Source: Heracleum sosnowskyi (lineage: Eukaryota; Streptophyta; Magnoliopsida; Apiales; Apiaceae). From it: a DNA stretch of 64,000 nucleotides. Of this stretch, positions 54,528 through 64,000 are shown in pieces. The position numbers and the translations under genes were made by a program. The notes below the pieces were generated by a model. It saw only the letters and a list, made by a program, of their open reading frames with translations, did not search any database and was not told the DNA's origin. How positions within the stretch are numbered: position 1 is the stretch's first letter; each line of letters opens with the position of its first letter. The stretch lies in NCBI GenBank assembly GCA_030848705.1, contig CM061243.1, forward strand, positions 12,301,044-12,365,043, read 5' to 3'.

Positions 54528-57500
54528 ATGAGTGATACTGTGTCTTCCTTAGTAGCCGTTACAGAGAAGAAATCTCATAAGCCAGGTAGCTGCACTAATG
54601 CACTCTTTCAGCTTTTTCATTGGAACCGCAGGTTTGCGAAAAAGAAGAAAATGCTTACCCAAGGTTGGTGTTTCTTCTCGAGTTTTTGTATTTCTTCATT
54701 TTCTGGTTGTTATTGTTAATTATATTAAGAAAAATGGAGAATAATGTGTTCTACTCTTCTGGCTTAATTTGGTGTTAGCTGCTGCAAAGCCAACGTCGAA
54801 GAAGTTTGGATCTGATGATAAGCTGCCCAAGTTTCCATTGGTATTTATCGACTCAAAAATTACTTAGTCTTATATTTATTAATTGACTATTTTTTCTTGT
54901 TTTGCAATCTTTTCATTTATTTATATTTTGTATGCTAGATTGCTGACAAAAACATTGTGGTTCCTGATTCTGGACAAAACCATGGTATGTTAACACCGGG
55001 TGTAGTTGCTAGGCTTATGGGTTTGGATTCTATGCCCGCTGTGCAGAGGGATAAGCTAAAGAAAACTTCTTGTTCTGAAACTGCAAGAGATTTGGTACAA
55101 GATAATGACTGTTTATCTGGTAAACATGCTGGAAATTCCGAAGCTTTAAGCAGTAAGCATGAATTGAGGCCTCAGAAGCTTCAGAAGACTGGGTCATGCG
55201 GAAGATATGCAGTGACTGGATTTGGAGCTGAGGCTGCACCATTTAAGAGTGTTCTGTCCAGATCAAAAAAACATCATCAGAAATTTGCATCACCGGTAAA
55301 GAGTTCTATGAGTCTCTCTGGGAGACATGCATCTACACTGATTGATGCTGCTACTAGAATTTTGGAACCTGGGTTAAAATCGAGGAACAGAGCTAAGTTT
55401 GTTCTACATGATTGTAGTAGAAGGCCTCGTACTCTTGCCAATACAGTTAAAACTGAGGCAACTAAAGCTTCAGCAGATAGATTGTTGGAAGGTGCTTATT
55501 TCACGGATGTTTCTAAGTCATTCGGTAAGGGTAACAATCTGCTTGATATTGTGAACTCTAGGAAAACTTTGGTAGAACAACCATCTGTTTCAAATTATGT
55601 CAACCACTCTTCCAAAGGATTAAGTAGAATTAGACCAAGATCGCCTGTGCCCTCCTTTGAGTCAGAAAAGAAAAAAGTACTTCAGAAAAATCAAGAAAAA
55701 TTCACTGCTTTTGCGGCTCAAGATATGCATAATGCTCCATCTTACACTGAAGTTATATCATATGAAATGCCTCCTCAAAGGGATGCCCGAACTCGGTGGC
55801 AGTTGACAAGCCAACAGAGCAAGAGCCAACAGGATTTAAATTGTTTCAAGTCCTACAATCAAAAGTTTCCAACGCAAAATCAGGTGTCTGTGGTGAGAGA
55901 TAGGATGTCAGCTAGATCAAAGTTAAGTAACTTACCAAGGAGCAACCAGAGCAGGTATGTCGTTGGCTTGAATCAGAGTTCTAGTGATCGAGCACAGCGA
56001 CATCTACCTACTGAAGCGGATATCTGTGAATATGACTCAGAGAGGCATACAAGGGACATGGCAGATTATTGTGTACCTTCTGTTCAAGAGAGATGTTTGA
56101 AGGTCATCAGAAAAGGTGGAGGTTCAGGTTTTGTACGTTCTGGGAATCAAATGTGTACGAAATCAGATGCAGTGATTGAGAAAATAGTTGGAGGGGATGT
56201 TCAATCACAGGTCTGCATCGGGAACAAATTTGCCTGTGAACTAGAAAGTAATAAATCCGCTGGCAGGTTCAACATGCACAATGATGTTATTTCCTTCATT
56301 TTCAGTTCCCCAATAAAGCAAAAAGTGAAGATCCCTGAAGAAACAAGTGAAATGGGGGATGAAGTGTTTTCCAGCAACGAAATCACTTGGCATACTAGCT
56401 ATGAGAAAAAATTACTGCTGACAGGAGATACTTTAGGTACCCTTGTAGAAGAAAAACTGAAGGAACTCATGACCAATCACGAGATGGATGAGTTAGCATT
56501 TGGGAGCAATTCATCGGAGCGAACATCATCAATAATTATTCAAGAGCTTATATCTGCCTTAGATAGTGAAAGGCCTTCGTATCAAAATGATCTGGCTGTT
56601 GGACCATATGGGAGAAATGCTACATCCTGCTCTGGCCATACCCCAAATGTACACCTGAGGTTCCAGGTTTGTTTTCCTTTCAATCAGATTAAACTTATTT
56701 CCAATTCCAAACATAGTAATGACCTTAAGCCTGACATACCTGCCAAATTATATATGTTAGAGGCTTACAAATCTGTTTACAAAACCTAATCATAGCAAAC
56801 AATTCAGAAGATGTCTCTAATTATCAAATTCAAGAGGAAATTGCCGTTGGACATTTTTATCAAAGTTTAAAGTAGTCTTCAGATGGAAAATAGAAGTTTT
56901 TTTAATATGTATTGTCACGACCTTCCTCGATGCCATCACTTCACTAGTTGGAAATAAGGATGTGTTATGGTTAATTAAAATCAGTCATATTTCCCTCTAG
57001 ATTAAGCAATGATGTACTTCAGCGCTTTCTGCGTGCAGTGAATGATAGTTTGGTCTCTAATCTTATGCAGCCCAAACCGAAGAGAATAAGAGATCTGCAA
57101 AGCTACTCAAATGACAGCAACTGTGGTCTTAGCCCCATATCTGTTCTTGAAGTTCCCATTTCAGGTGGGAGTGGCCTTTTCAGCTCTACAGATTATACCC
57201 CAGGTTAGTGAATACAAATCATTAAATCGGAATCGTTATGTCTTCTAACAAATTGAGTTATATCTTATTTTTTTGGGTGTATATCTTCTAATTACAGTGT
57301 ATAAACATCATGATGGGTTAATGGAGTTGAGCAGCATTAAACCACAACAATCAGAGCCGTATTTTGATCCTGCAATCTCATTAAGCAAAGGACGACCTGG
57401 TCTAGAGCTGGTTAGAGATATTCTCAAACATACTTCTGACTTGTTATGCAGGGTTAACAATATTGGCTCTAAACTAGAAGCAAGCAAGCTTGACTATGCA

Positions 57501-58010
57501 AAGGAAGTCATTTTAAATGCTGAATTATTGTTCAGGAGTTCAGCGCAACATGATTATGACGTAGATAAAGGGTTTTCCATATCTCGCTTTCTTATTGATA
57601 AATTAGACGCTCTTGGAAGTGTTTTATGTGCCAGTTCTAGTAGCTTCGCCAAATTCAACAACAAAAGAACTGCACTTCAAGGATTTCTTTTTGACTGCAT
57701 TATTGAGTACATTGATTCAAGATATGGTCCTTGGTTCAAATACGACAACAAAAAACCAGGGAACCTGCTATTATGCATTAATGCTGAAATGCTGATTAAA
57801 GAGATTGTCAAGGAGATCATAAGTTGGAAAGCCCTGGCTAGCTTGATTCCAGATGAACATATAGAGAAGGAAATGAGTTGTTGCCTGGGGAGATGTTTGG
57901 AGAAGGAATTATTTGAAACTGGTGCTGCAATTGACGAAGACATATTCCAGATTTTAGTGGATGAAATACTAATTGACTTCACACAAACCGAATTGGACTC
58001 CTCTTATTAA
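54528..58010 (+). CDS. TRM/LONGIFOLIA-like protein, DUF3741 and DUF4378 (five exons)
   Basis: Exons 54528-54663, 54779-54840, 54939-56666, 57071-57203 and 57298-58010. All introns are GT-AG and the spliced frame is 924 codons (923 residues). The N-terminus has CTNALFQLFHWNRRFAKKKK. The motif GVVARLMGLDSMP, near residue 75, is the M2/DUF3741 signature of TON1-recruiting-motif proteins. The last roughly 200 residues (GLELVRDILKHTSDL.. YAKEVILNAELLF.. LQGFLFDCIIEYID.. to LVDEILIDF) are DUF4378 with the C-terminal motif that in TRMs binds TON1. TRM proteins link the TON1-FASS-PP2A complex to cortical microtubules and shape cells and organs; this role is inferred from family. The size is typical. 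Skipping the third splice donor would extend exon 3 to a stop at 56789. Confidence 0.92.
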
Positions 58011-58524
58011 TGAAATGTAATCTAACCTGTTGCTCACTTTTCTTTAGACCTAATCAAGTGAATATATCTCTATCCTGTAAAGGAATTTTCCATCCATGTT
58101 ACAATCCATTGCCTTTTTTGCTCGCGTGTTTGACATGATGCTGAAGTTTTGTTCTATAAAATGACAATGCACTTCCGCTACACATTGCTATTGAATAGCA
58201 GAAAATCAAATTCACCATCTTTGAACAAAACATCCAAAATGGTAAAAATTTACATCAAAGGAAGCAAAATTTTATTGAGATAACAAGGTAGAAACATATA
58301 ATCAAATCGAATATCTTGCAATATTAACAATCAAACTCAAGCCAAAGCTTAATACCATATTTCTACTAATGCAACCAAAAAAATATTACTTCACATTATA
58401 CGCCTAATAGTAAAGACGTATCTCATTGTTGAAATAAACTCAAGTTCGATCTTCATATCCCCTCTCCTCTAAGCCACAAAATCAAAAAAAATTATAAGAA
58501 TTTATATCATACATATAACTATGA

Positions 58525-59154
58525 TTAGTGTTTATAGCCCAAAATGGTCCTCCCAATCCTCCCTCCTCTGTTTTCGCCACCGTTATTAATCGCATTCGCA
58601 GCTGCATACGACAACCCCTTCAACTCCTCCATACTCGCATAACTTTTTCTCCCCATTAGGCCTCCACCATTCCTCTTTTCACCCGAATTCACTGACCTAC
58701 TCCCACCCGATTTCGCTCCAACTCCATACATTCTCCCACTCTTCGACCCTGCTGGCGGGGTCATCGCCTTCTCCATCACCGGTGTCATCACCATCATTGG
58801 CTTCCTATTCTCCTTCCTCACAACAGATGCAAAATCAGGCACTGATTGAGCTAAAACAGAGGACACTTTTCGCCTCGAAGGCCCTGGAATTAAACTCCCC
58901 TGAAACTTGACTTGTTTTCGAGGTGGAGTTAGTGTAGGTTCTTGATCTAACGGTGGGGATTTGTTCTTTGATCGGAGCTTTGATTCGCGTAGATCAGCGT
59001 ATGCTTTGTAATTAGGCCCTCTTTCCAAGAAAATTGACTCTGTTTTGAGATGTAAGAAATTTTGATCGGAGTTGAATTGGGAGAGAATTAGCGACGTGGG
59101 GTCGATGAAATTCAACTGGGGTTCGAGAATATGGTGGTGTTTTAGAGCTGCCAT
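58525..59154 (-). CDS. Small conserved plant protein of unknown function
   Basis: Intronless, 209 residues on the minus strand. The N-terminus MAALKHHHILEPQLNFIDP is followed by an FLERGPNYKAYADLRESKLR block, a KQVKFQGSL..GPSRRKVSSVLAQSVPDFA middle, and a Gly/Arg-rich C-terminus with KSYASMEELKGLSYAAANAI and ending GRTILGYKH. This motif set recurs in short uncharacterised proteins of other flowering plants (some carry an unsupported SecA-like name). There is no signal peptide or membrane segment, and it is very basic. The 5' leader contains a (CT)n microsatellite. The gene is convergent with the TRM gene, with about 510 bp between stops. Confidence 0.8.
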   Translation of the reverse strand: MAALKHHHILEPQLNFIDPTSLILSQFNSDQNFLHLKTESIFLERGPNYKAYADLRESKLRSKNKSPPLDQEPTLTPPRKQVKFQGSLIPGPSRRKVSSVLAQSVPDFASVVRKENRKPMMVMTPVMEKAMTPPAGSKSGRMYGVGAKSGGSRSVNSGEKRNGGGLMGRKSYASMEELKGLSYAAANAINNGGENRGGRIGRTILGYKH

Positions 59155-59163
59155 TGTTGTTGA

Positions 59164-59167
<4 letters not shown>

Positions 59168-59202
<35 letters not shown>
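59168..59202. repeat. (GA)n microsatellite in the 5' leader of the minus-strand gene
   Basis: Sixteen or so AG repeats starting about 14 bases upstream of the ATG at 59154, i.e. (CT)n in the sense direction. CT-rich leaders of this type are common in plant genes and can modulate expression. Confidence 0.85.
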
Positions 59203-59205
<3 letters not shown>

Positions 59206-59556
59206 GAGGGTTTGAGCTTTGTTTATTAAATTGTAGAGTGTGTATTTTAAAGTGTTATTTGAGGTTCCAACGGTCTAATAGAGAGAGAGGGGCGGGGTAT
59301 ACAAGGTATTTGAGTGATTGTAACGTTGTAATTAAAGGTGGGTCCGGGTTGGATCCGAAAGGGTTGAAAATAGGCATTAGATTCCAAATGGCATCAAATT
59401 TTAGGGTTTGATTTGGTCAGATTAGGAAGTTTTAGTTGATGATTATGATCCTCTTTTTTGTTTAGGCATTAATCAGGGTGTACCCCCAAGTATCCAATGG
59501 AAGAAAATATTGAGGGTGTTTCTTTTCTTTCTTTTTATTTTACTAATTAAAAAGTA

Positions 59557-60032
59557 CTAGCTTATAACCCGTGCCAAGCACGGGCCGAGCATGAGTCGAC
59601 ATTAAAATATTAGTATTAATAAATTATTAATAAATATTTTTTTTAAAATGTATTTTTCGAGAATTGAATGATAAAAATATATAATAAATAAATAACTATT
59701 TAATTATGTAGTTATAGACAATCGAACCGTGCATAAAGCTAAAGAAATTAAATTAAATAAATAAATCTTGTAAGATTACGTAGCCGTAAAGAATCTAACG
59801 CTCCATGAAACTATTGAATTTAAAGTAAATAAATAAATCTTGTATAATTACGTAGTTGTAAGGAATCGAACCCTAGATGAAGCCAAAGAATTTAAAGTAA
59901 ATAAATCTTGTATAATTATGTAGTTGTGAGGAATCGAACCCGGGTCAAGTGATAACCAAATTTGGTACTTTGGTACTTTTTAGTACCGCGCGCCATTTTC
60001 ACATTGTTTTGCTTATTAATAAAGAGTATAGA
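59557..60032 (-). mobile_element. Short non-autonomous Helitron (476 bp)
   Basis: On the minus strand A|TCTATACTCTTTATTAATAAG starts at 60032. The 3' end has the hairpin CCCGTGC-TTG-GCACGGG and TTATAAGCTAG|T at 59557. The A^T target is preserved on both sides. Inside is a 3.5-copy tandem repeat (59703-59950). It is non-coding. Confidence 0.88.
59703..59950. repeat. 70-bp tandem repeat inside the small Helitron
   Basis: Units begin at about 59703, 59775, 59847 and 59915 (ATTACGTAGTTGTAAGGAATCGAACC-type start, split by drift; period 72, 72 and 68). Each unit contains, on the minus strand, GGTTCGATTCC-like Pol III box B sequence. Confidence 0.85.
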
Positions 60033-60239
60033 TTGAGGGCTATGTAAGTAATTTTTTTTGGCACCATAAAATAAGTTTGTTGATTTGAGTTTTTCTCGTA
60101 TTTAAGATTAAAAAAAAGGTTACATTTACAAAAAAAATTGTGAATATGTTGTAAAATTATTATGTTTTCCAAATTTTATTACAATCATAGAATTTACTTT
60201 TTTATAACTTTGAAATACATGCAGACGAAGAATTTTATA

Positions 60240-63032
60240 AAAAAATTAGGGAAATTCTATAGGGTACCAATGTAATTTTGGCTTTTCCATATGATACCAC
60301 TACATTATTTGATTATCTATGTGGTACCCTTAACATTATTGATTTAAGACGATTATACCTTTCCGTCAGTTGAAACGCTGTAGAACCATTTAAAAGCCAA
60401 TTCTTGTAATATAAAATAATTAAATAATGTAAAAAAACATCTGAAAATAGGAAAAAAAACACTTAATCATTAATAAACCTATAAAAAGAAATAGAATCCA
60501 CTCAACCGTCGTATTGCGGGATTGTGATCAAAAAACGACAAGGACTTACAAGAAGAGGGTTGAGGCGATAGGGTTTAATCGGAGGCCATATTTGACGGTT
60601 GAGGGCTCAATCGGAGGTGATAAGACAACGATACTGTTCTTAGAAGTTTCAAACATGTATCTCTTCTCAATAGTTGTAATTTTTTCGTTGTATGTATACA
60701 TGTATGTATTACTTTCGTTGTATGTATAATATGGGGTTTTCTTGGATGTTTGTGTATTTGCATAAGTTTGGTTTGTATTAAATTGCAGAAATGGATGAAA
60801 AAATGTTGAGACTAAATTGGAGGGATAGTATTGTTGATATTAAGGTCGATATAGATAAGTGTACCATGTTGGATATAGTTTTAGAGTATGAAGAAGAAGC
60901 AAAGAAGAAGGGTATTAGACTTGATTACGTTTTCCCAACCTTTAGGTATGCGTATAAGATGGAATCATGGATTTTACTAACCGATAAGGACTTGATGTTG
61001 ATGTTTGAAAGATTGCATGAGAAGAACATGATAGATATATGGGTTGGGTTTGTGATGAAACCAAATGAACTGTATAAATTAGTCCTAAATCTGAAGAGGC
61101 GGAATGAGAAAACAAGGGATGGTGATATGATTAGGGGTGGGAATGTGTCACTTGATGACCTTGAGGATACTAGTGTTACAGCTACAACCCAACCAAAGAA
61201 AACTGTCAAAGGTTAGGCAAAAAACATACCAAAACCAAAGAAAAAGGGAATGATGACTGTTAACTTACCACCTCTTATTTCTCCTAAAACAGCATTTCAA
61301 AATCTACCCATTAGTAGGAGCCCTAGGTTTTCCCCAATCCAAAACACAACATTAACTGCTCCAACTTGCAAGAGCAATCAAGCACTAAAAGATCCCATAT
61401 TTAACAGAAAGATTCCAAAAACAACAGCAAGGAGGAAGGGATTGACTGTGGGAAAATCAAGTGTCACTGAACCTGTGAGTGAGTTGGGAGAATCTGAAAA
61501 TTATGGAAGAAGTGTGAGAAGGATGGTGGTATTCAACTCTGAGAATACTAATGCAGGTGATGGTAATGCAGATTATGGTAATGAAGATTATAGTTAGGGT
61601 GAAAATGATCAAGAAGTGAATGCTGACTCAAGTGATGATGTTGACTCTGATGGAGAGGTAATTGCTAAAAGGGATAGTTTGGAAGATGAGATGGAGGTCT
61701 CAACAAGGTTCCTAAGATCAAAGAAAGCTGGAAACCTGAAAATTGGAATGCATTCATAGATGCCCAGGATGATGAGGACTACTTTCAAACTCTATATAGA
61801 AATGGAGAGTTGTATGAGAATAAAGTGTTTGGGAAGATAGTGTTGAGGCCATGGATGATTTTCATGGACAAGGTTACAAGCTGCACAAAATTGGAATGAT
61901 GATGATCTTTGTCCTAAGATCATGAAAACTGTCAAGGATATCAGCAAAAACACAATCAGTTGTAAGGCATACATGTCATATCCTGATGAATATGAGATTC
62001 ATTAAGGTAAATCTCAGTTTCCACTATCCTTGAATAACAAAATTTGTCCATGTGGTGCTTAGCAACTATCTGGCATTCCATATAGGCATGCCATCAGGGC
62101 TATACAACATGCCAAGATTGATCCAAATAAGGTTGTTAACTCCTGGTATTCAGTTAGGACCTATAAGCAGTCCTACAAGTATAGCATCAATCCAATTGTT
62201 GATAAAGACACTTGGCCACAATATGATGGTCTTCCCACCATTGCTGCTCCTGCACTAAAAATGGGAGTGGGTAGGCCAAGCAAAAACAGGAGAAAAGAAG
62301 AGGGTGAGGATCCGAAGGGGAAAAGAAGCAAGACAGTAAATTGTAAGACTTGTGGTCATTTTGGCCACAATGCTAGAACTTGTAAGGGTGCACCTAGTGC
62401 CAAGGAGTTGAACGAAGTTGTCCCAAAGTTGATCAGGAATAAGAGGGTTAGAGATCAATCAAATGCTGCAAAAGCAGCCAGAGCAGCAGCTAAAGCAACA
62501 AAGGGCAATGAACAAGCTGAACCCTCAACAAGGAAGAGAAAGAGTGCAAATCAGGGGACTACATCACAACCATCACAAGCTTCTGTTCTTACTGCATCCC
62601 AATCTCAGCAACACAACTAGACTTTATCATATTATTAGCTTTTTGTTTCTGCAAACTAGTCCATATTTGTGTGTTTTGGATAATTCTAGCATGAATCATG
62701 TTTTGATCATAATTTCTGGATGATATTTAGTTATTCTGGATGTAATGTGGATTATGTTGGTCTATTTTAGATATTAGCTAGTTTGGATGCTTAATTAAGG
62801 TCATATCAGTTGTTTTTACTTCATTTTTTATTGTTTGATGTTTTTGGCGCCAAAAAATAGTTTCAAAACTGGCCCCTTTTGTGCTTTTAAACGTTTCTAT
62901 AACGTTTGCTTTGACAGAGGGGGTGAGAATACAGGACTTTAGGGGTACTACATAGAGAAGCAAATAATGTAGTGGTATCATATGAAAAAACCAAAACTAC
63001 ATTGGTATTATATAAAATTTCCCAAAAAATTA
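60240..63032 (+). mobile_element. Mutator-like element (MULE) with 9-bp TSD
   Basis: The element proper is 60249-63023 (2775 bp). Terminal inverted repeats of about 83 bp (60249-60331 and 62940-63023; GGGAAATTCTATAGGGTACC versus GGGAAATTTTATATAATACC inverted) are flanked by the perfect 9-bp duplication AAAAAATTA at 60240-60248 and 63024-63032. The 9-bp TSD, long TIRs and MuDR-type gene remnants identify a MULE. It lost most of its transposase core and is non-autonomous. Confidence 0.93.
60791..62620 (+). pseudogene. MuDR-type transposase remnant (catalytic core deleted)
   Basis: 60791-61213 encodes the N-terminal domain (MDEKMLRLNWRDSIVDIKV.. WVGFVMKPNELYKLVL) usual in MuDR-type transposases, closed by TAG at 61214. 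The same frame continues with an acidic linker to another TAG at 61595. After frameshifts come short pieces near 61740-61990. SWIM-like zinc-finger coding follows at about 61960-62240 (SYPDEYEIH, KICPCGA, LSGIPYRHAIRAIQHAK, WYSVRTYKQSYKYSINPI). Then the C-terminus 62261-62620 has a CCHC knuckle at 62342-62383 (CKTCGHFGHNARTC) and a basic Ser/Gln tail. The DDE transposase domain, normally some 250 residues between these parts, is missing. Confidence 0.85.
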
Positions 63033-63224
63033 TCTTCCTTCAAACGAGGGATAAATAGATGCCATTTTGGTATTTTTCCTCTTTCAAAAACTAAGCACAT
63101 ATAATTATCGTCAACACTTTTGTACTATACCGGTACTACGTAGCTGAGATAACGAGAAACGAGAACACAATACTCTAAAGTTTGCTCACTAAATCAATTT
63201 AGTTTCAATCTTTCCTAGTTATCA

Positions 63225-64000
63225 ATGGCATATCGTGCCAGTTAGTATCCATTTCTACAAGACTTGCAAGACTTCTACCGTGGTGCTATCCGATCTGGTA
63301 ATAAAATTTAACCTTTTTTCATCACCAAACGCGAAATTTTGAAAACATGATGGTGTTTTTCCAAAATTCACTCGATGTCCCTCTAAACAATGATCCGCCC
63401 CCGCTATAGTCATGTGTGCGTAGTGTGTAATGTGTGCACATGATGTTACTCGTTGTTTATAAATATAAGTCTGCATGTGTTTTGTCAGGTAAATTTGTGA
63501 AAATGCAGGCATTAAGTTTTGGTGTGAAAGGAAAGGTGTGGTTTGAGCTTGGAGTTTATGGAGATTCAGGTAAGAGAAGCTCTGTACTTTGCTTCATTCA
63601 GAGAGACTCTTTACTTGCATTGCGCCTTCATTCAGTTTCTATCCGCACTGAAATCGAGCCAGACATAAACTGTGTTCGAAGTTTGTTCACAACATGGGTC
63701 AAGCCCAGATCAATCAAGGCTCAAGCTGCAGGTTTCTTCTTTTTTCTACTGCTTCTTGTTCATCATACCTGCTTATTCTTACTATGCTACACATTTTTGC
63801 TTCACGAGCAGGATACAGTTTTTTTTTTTATTTGGTTTGGCCAATTAGGACATTATTTTAGATAACCTTTTATGATTGTTGGCTGAATCCAGTTTAGGGC
63901 TTTGATGTGCATGATATTTTTACCATGAGAATTACATTTCTCTTGTTTCCCGGCAAATTATTTATTTATGTTTTGAACTATTCAGCTGCAGGCTAACTAG
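63225..64000 (+). pseudogene. Partial unrecognised split gene at the right edge
   Basis: A first exon candidate 63225-63297 (MAYRAS, TAG, then YPFLQDLQDFYRGAIRS) joins in phase across a 191-bp GT-AG intron to 63489-63731 (GKFVKMQALSFGVKGKVWFE.. SVLCFIQRDSLLALRLHSVS.. FTTWVKPRSIKAQAA), followed by a GT donor. Another acceptor (CAGCTGCAG) lies near 63983-63991, just before the edge. The splice phases and composition look like a real gene, but the in-frame TAG at 63243-63245 means either a pseudogene or a start further downstream. I do not recognise the family. The rest lies outside the window. Confidence 0.5.

Noticed and set aside
56667..56789. Exon 3 of the TRM gene ending at the stop 56789
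   Set aside because: The GT donor at 56667 with the 57071 acceptor gives an in-phase continuation to a complete DUF4378. Reading through would truncate the protein.

Overview
This is a nuclear window from a flowering plant, most likely a eudicot. The evidence is spliced plant-specific genes (a TRM/LONGIFOLIA-type protein with DUF4378, a plant ARM-repeat protein, degenerate eS7 and RH10 helicase genes) set among plant transposons: Ty3/gypsy Tat-type, Ty1/copia, Helitron, MULE, hAT and Stowaway. The species cannot be read from the sequence. All coordinates and alignments were worked out by eye.

Layout. 1-3.5 kb: 3' end of a copia element (a long ORF downstream of pol, polypurine tract, LTR with a short-period repeat), with a poly(A) retroposon inserted. 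3.5-12 kb: AT-rich Helitron territory. It includes a head-to-tail composite (5105-10037) whose insertion site is confirmed by an uninterrupted related copy, and a Helitron carrying an RH10 helicase fragment. 12-15.8 kb: degenerate AT-rich repeats with tRNA-like box A/box B modules. 15.86-17.5 kb: intact ARM-repeat gene. 18.3-22.9 kb: eS7 pseudogene, then an RH10 pseudogene interrupted by a hAT MITE. 23.0-29.1 kb: decayed Tat-type gypsy element whose two LTRs face each other in inverted orientation.

29.95-51.3 kb is one nested structure. A repeat arm is split by Helitron H1 (30473-46996). H1 was itself split by a young Tat-type gypsy element (30577-42170; two 505-bp LTRs with two differences; TSD ATAAT) and by Helitron H2 (43193-46799; satellite-like array plus an RPA-like pseudogene). 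The gypsy pol is cut by a copia solo LTR (34144-35447; TSD GCTTT). An inverted, uninterrupted copy of the arm at 50060-51310 serves as the empty site for H1. The gypsy element carries a three-exon antisense gene (40243 to 38416) whose reading frame stays open across two GT-AG introns. A GGTCGA-rich repeat block lies directly upstream of that gene.

51.7-59.2 kb is the gene-rich part: a small serine-rich plant protein, a five-exon TRM-family gene and a small conserved plant protein on the minus strand. Then come a 476-bp Helitron (59557-60032), a 2.8-kb MULE with 9-bp TSD and a broken MuDR-type transposase (60249-63023), and the beginning of an unrecognised split gene running off the right edge.

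The intact genes are unlinked housekeeping or plant-specific genes with no operon-like relation. The most informative content is transposon architecture: the spliced antisense gene, the inverted-LTR element, the composite Helitron block and the internal empty sites.
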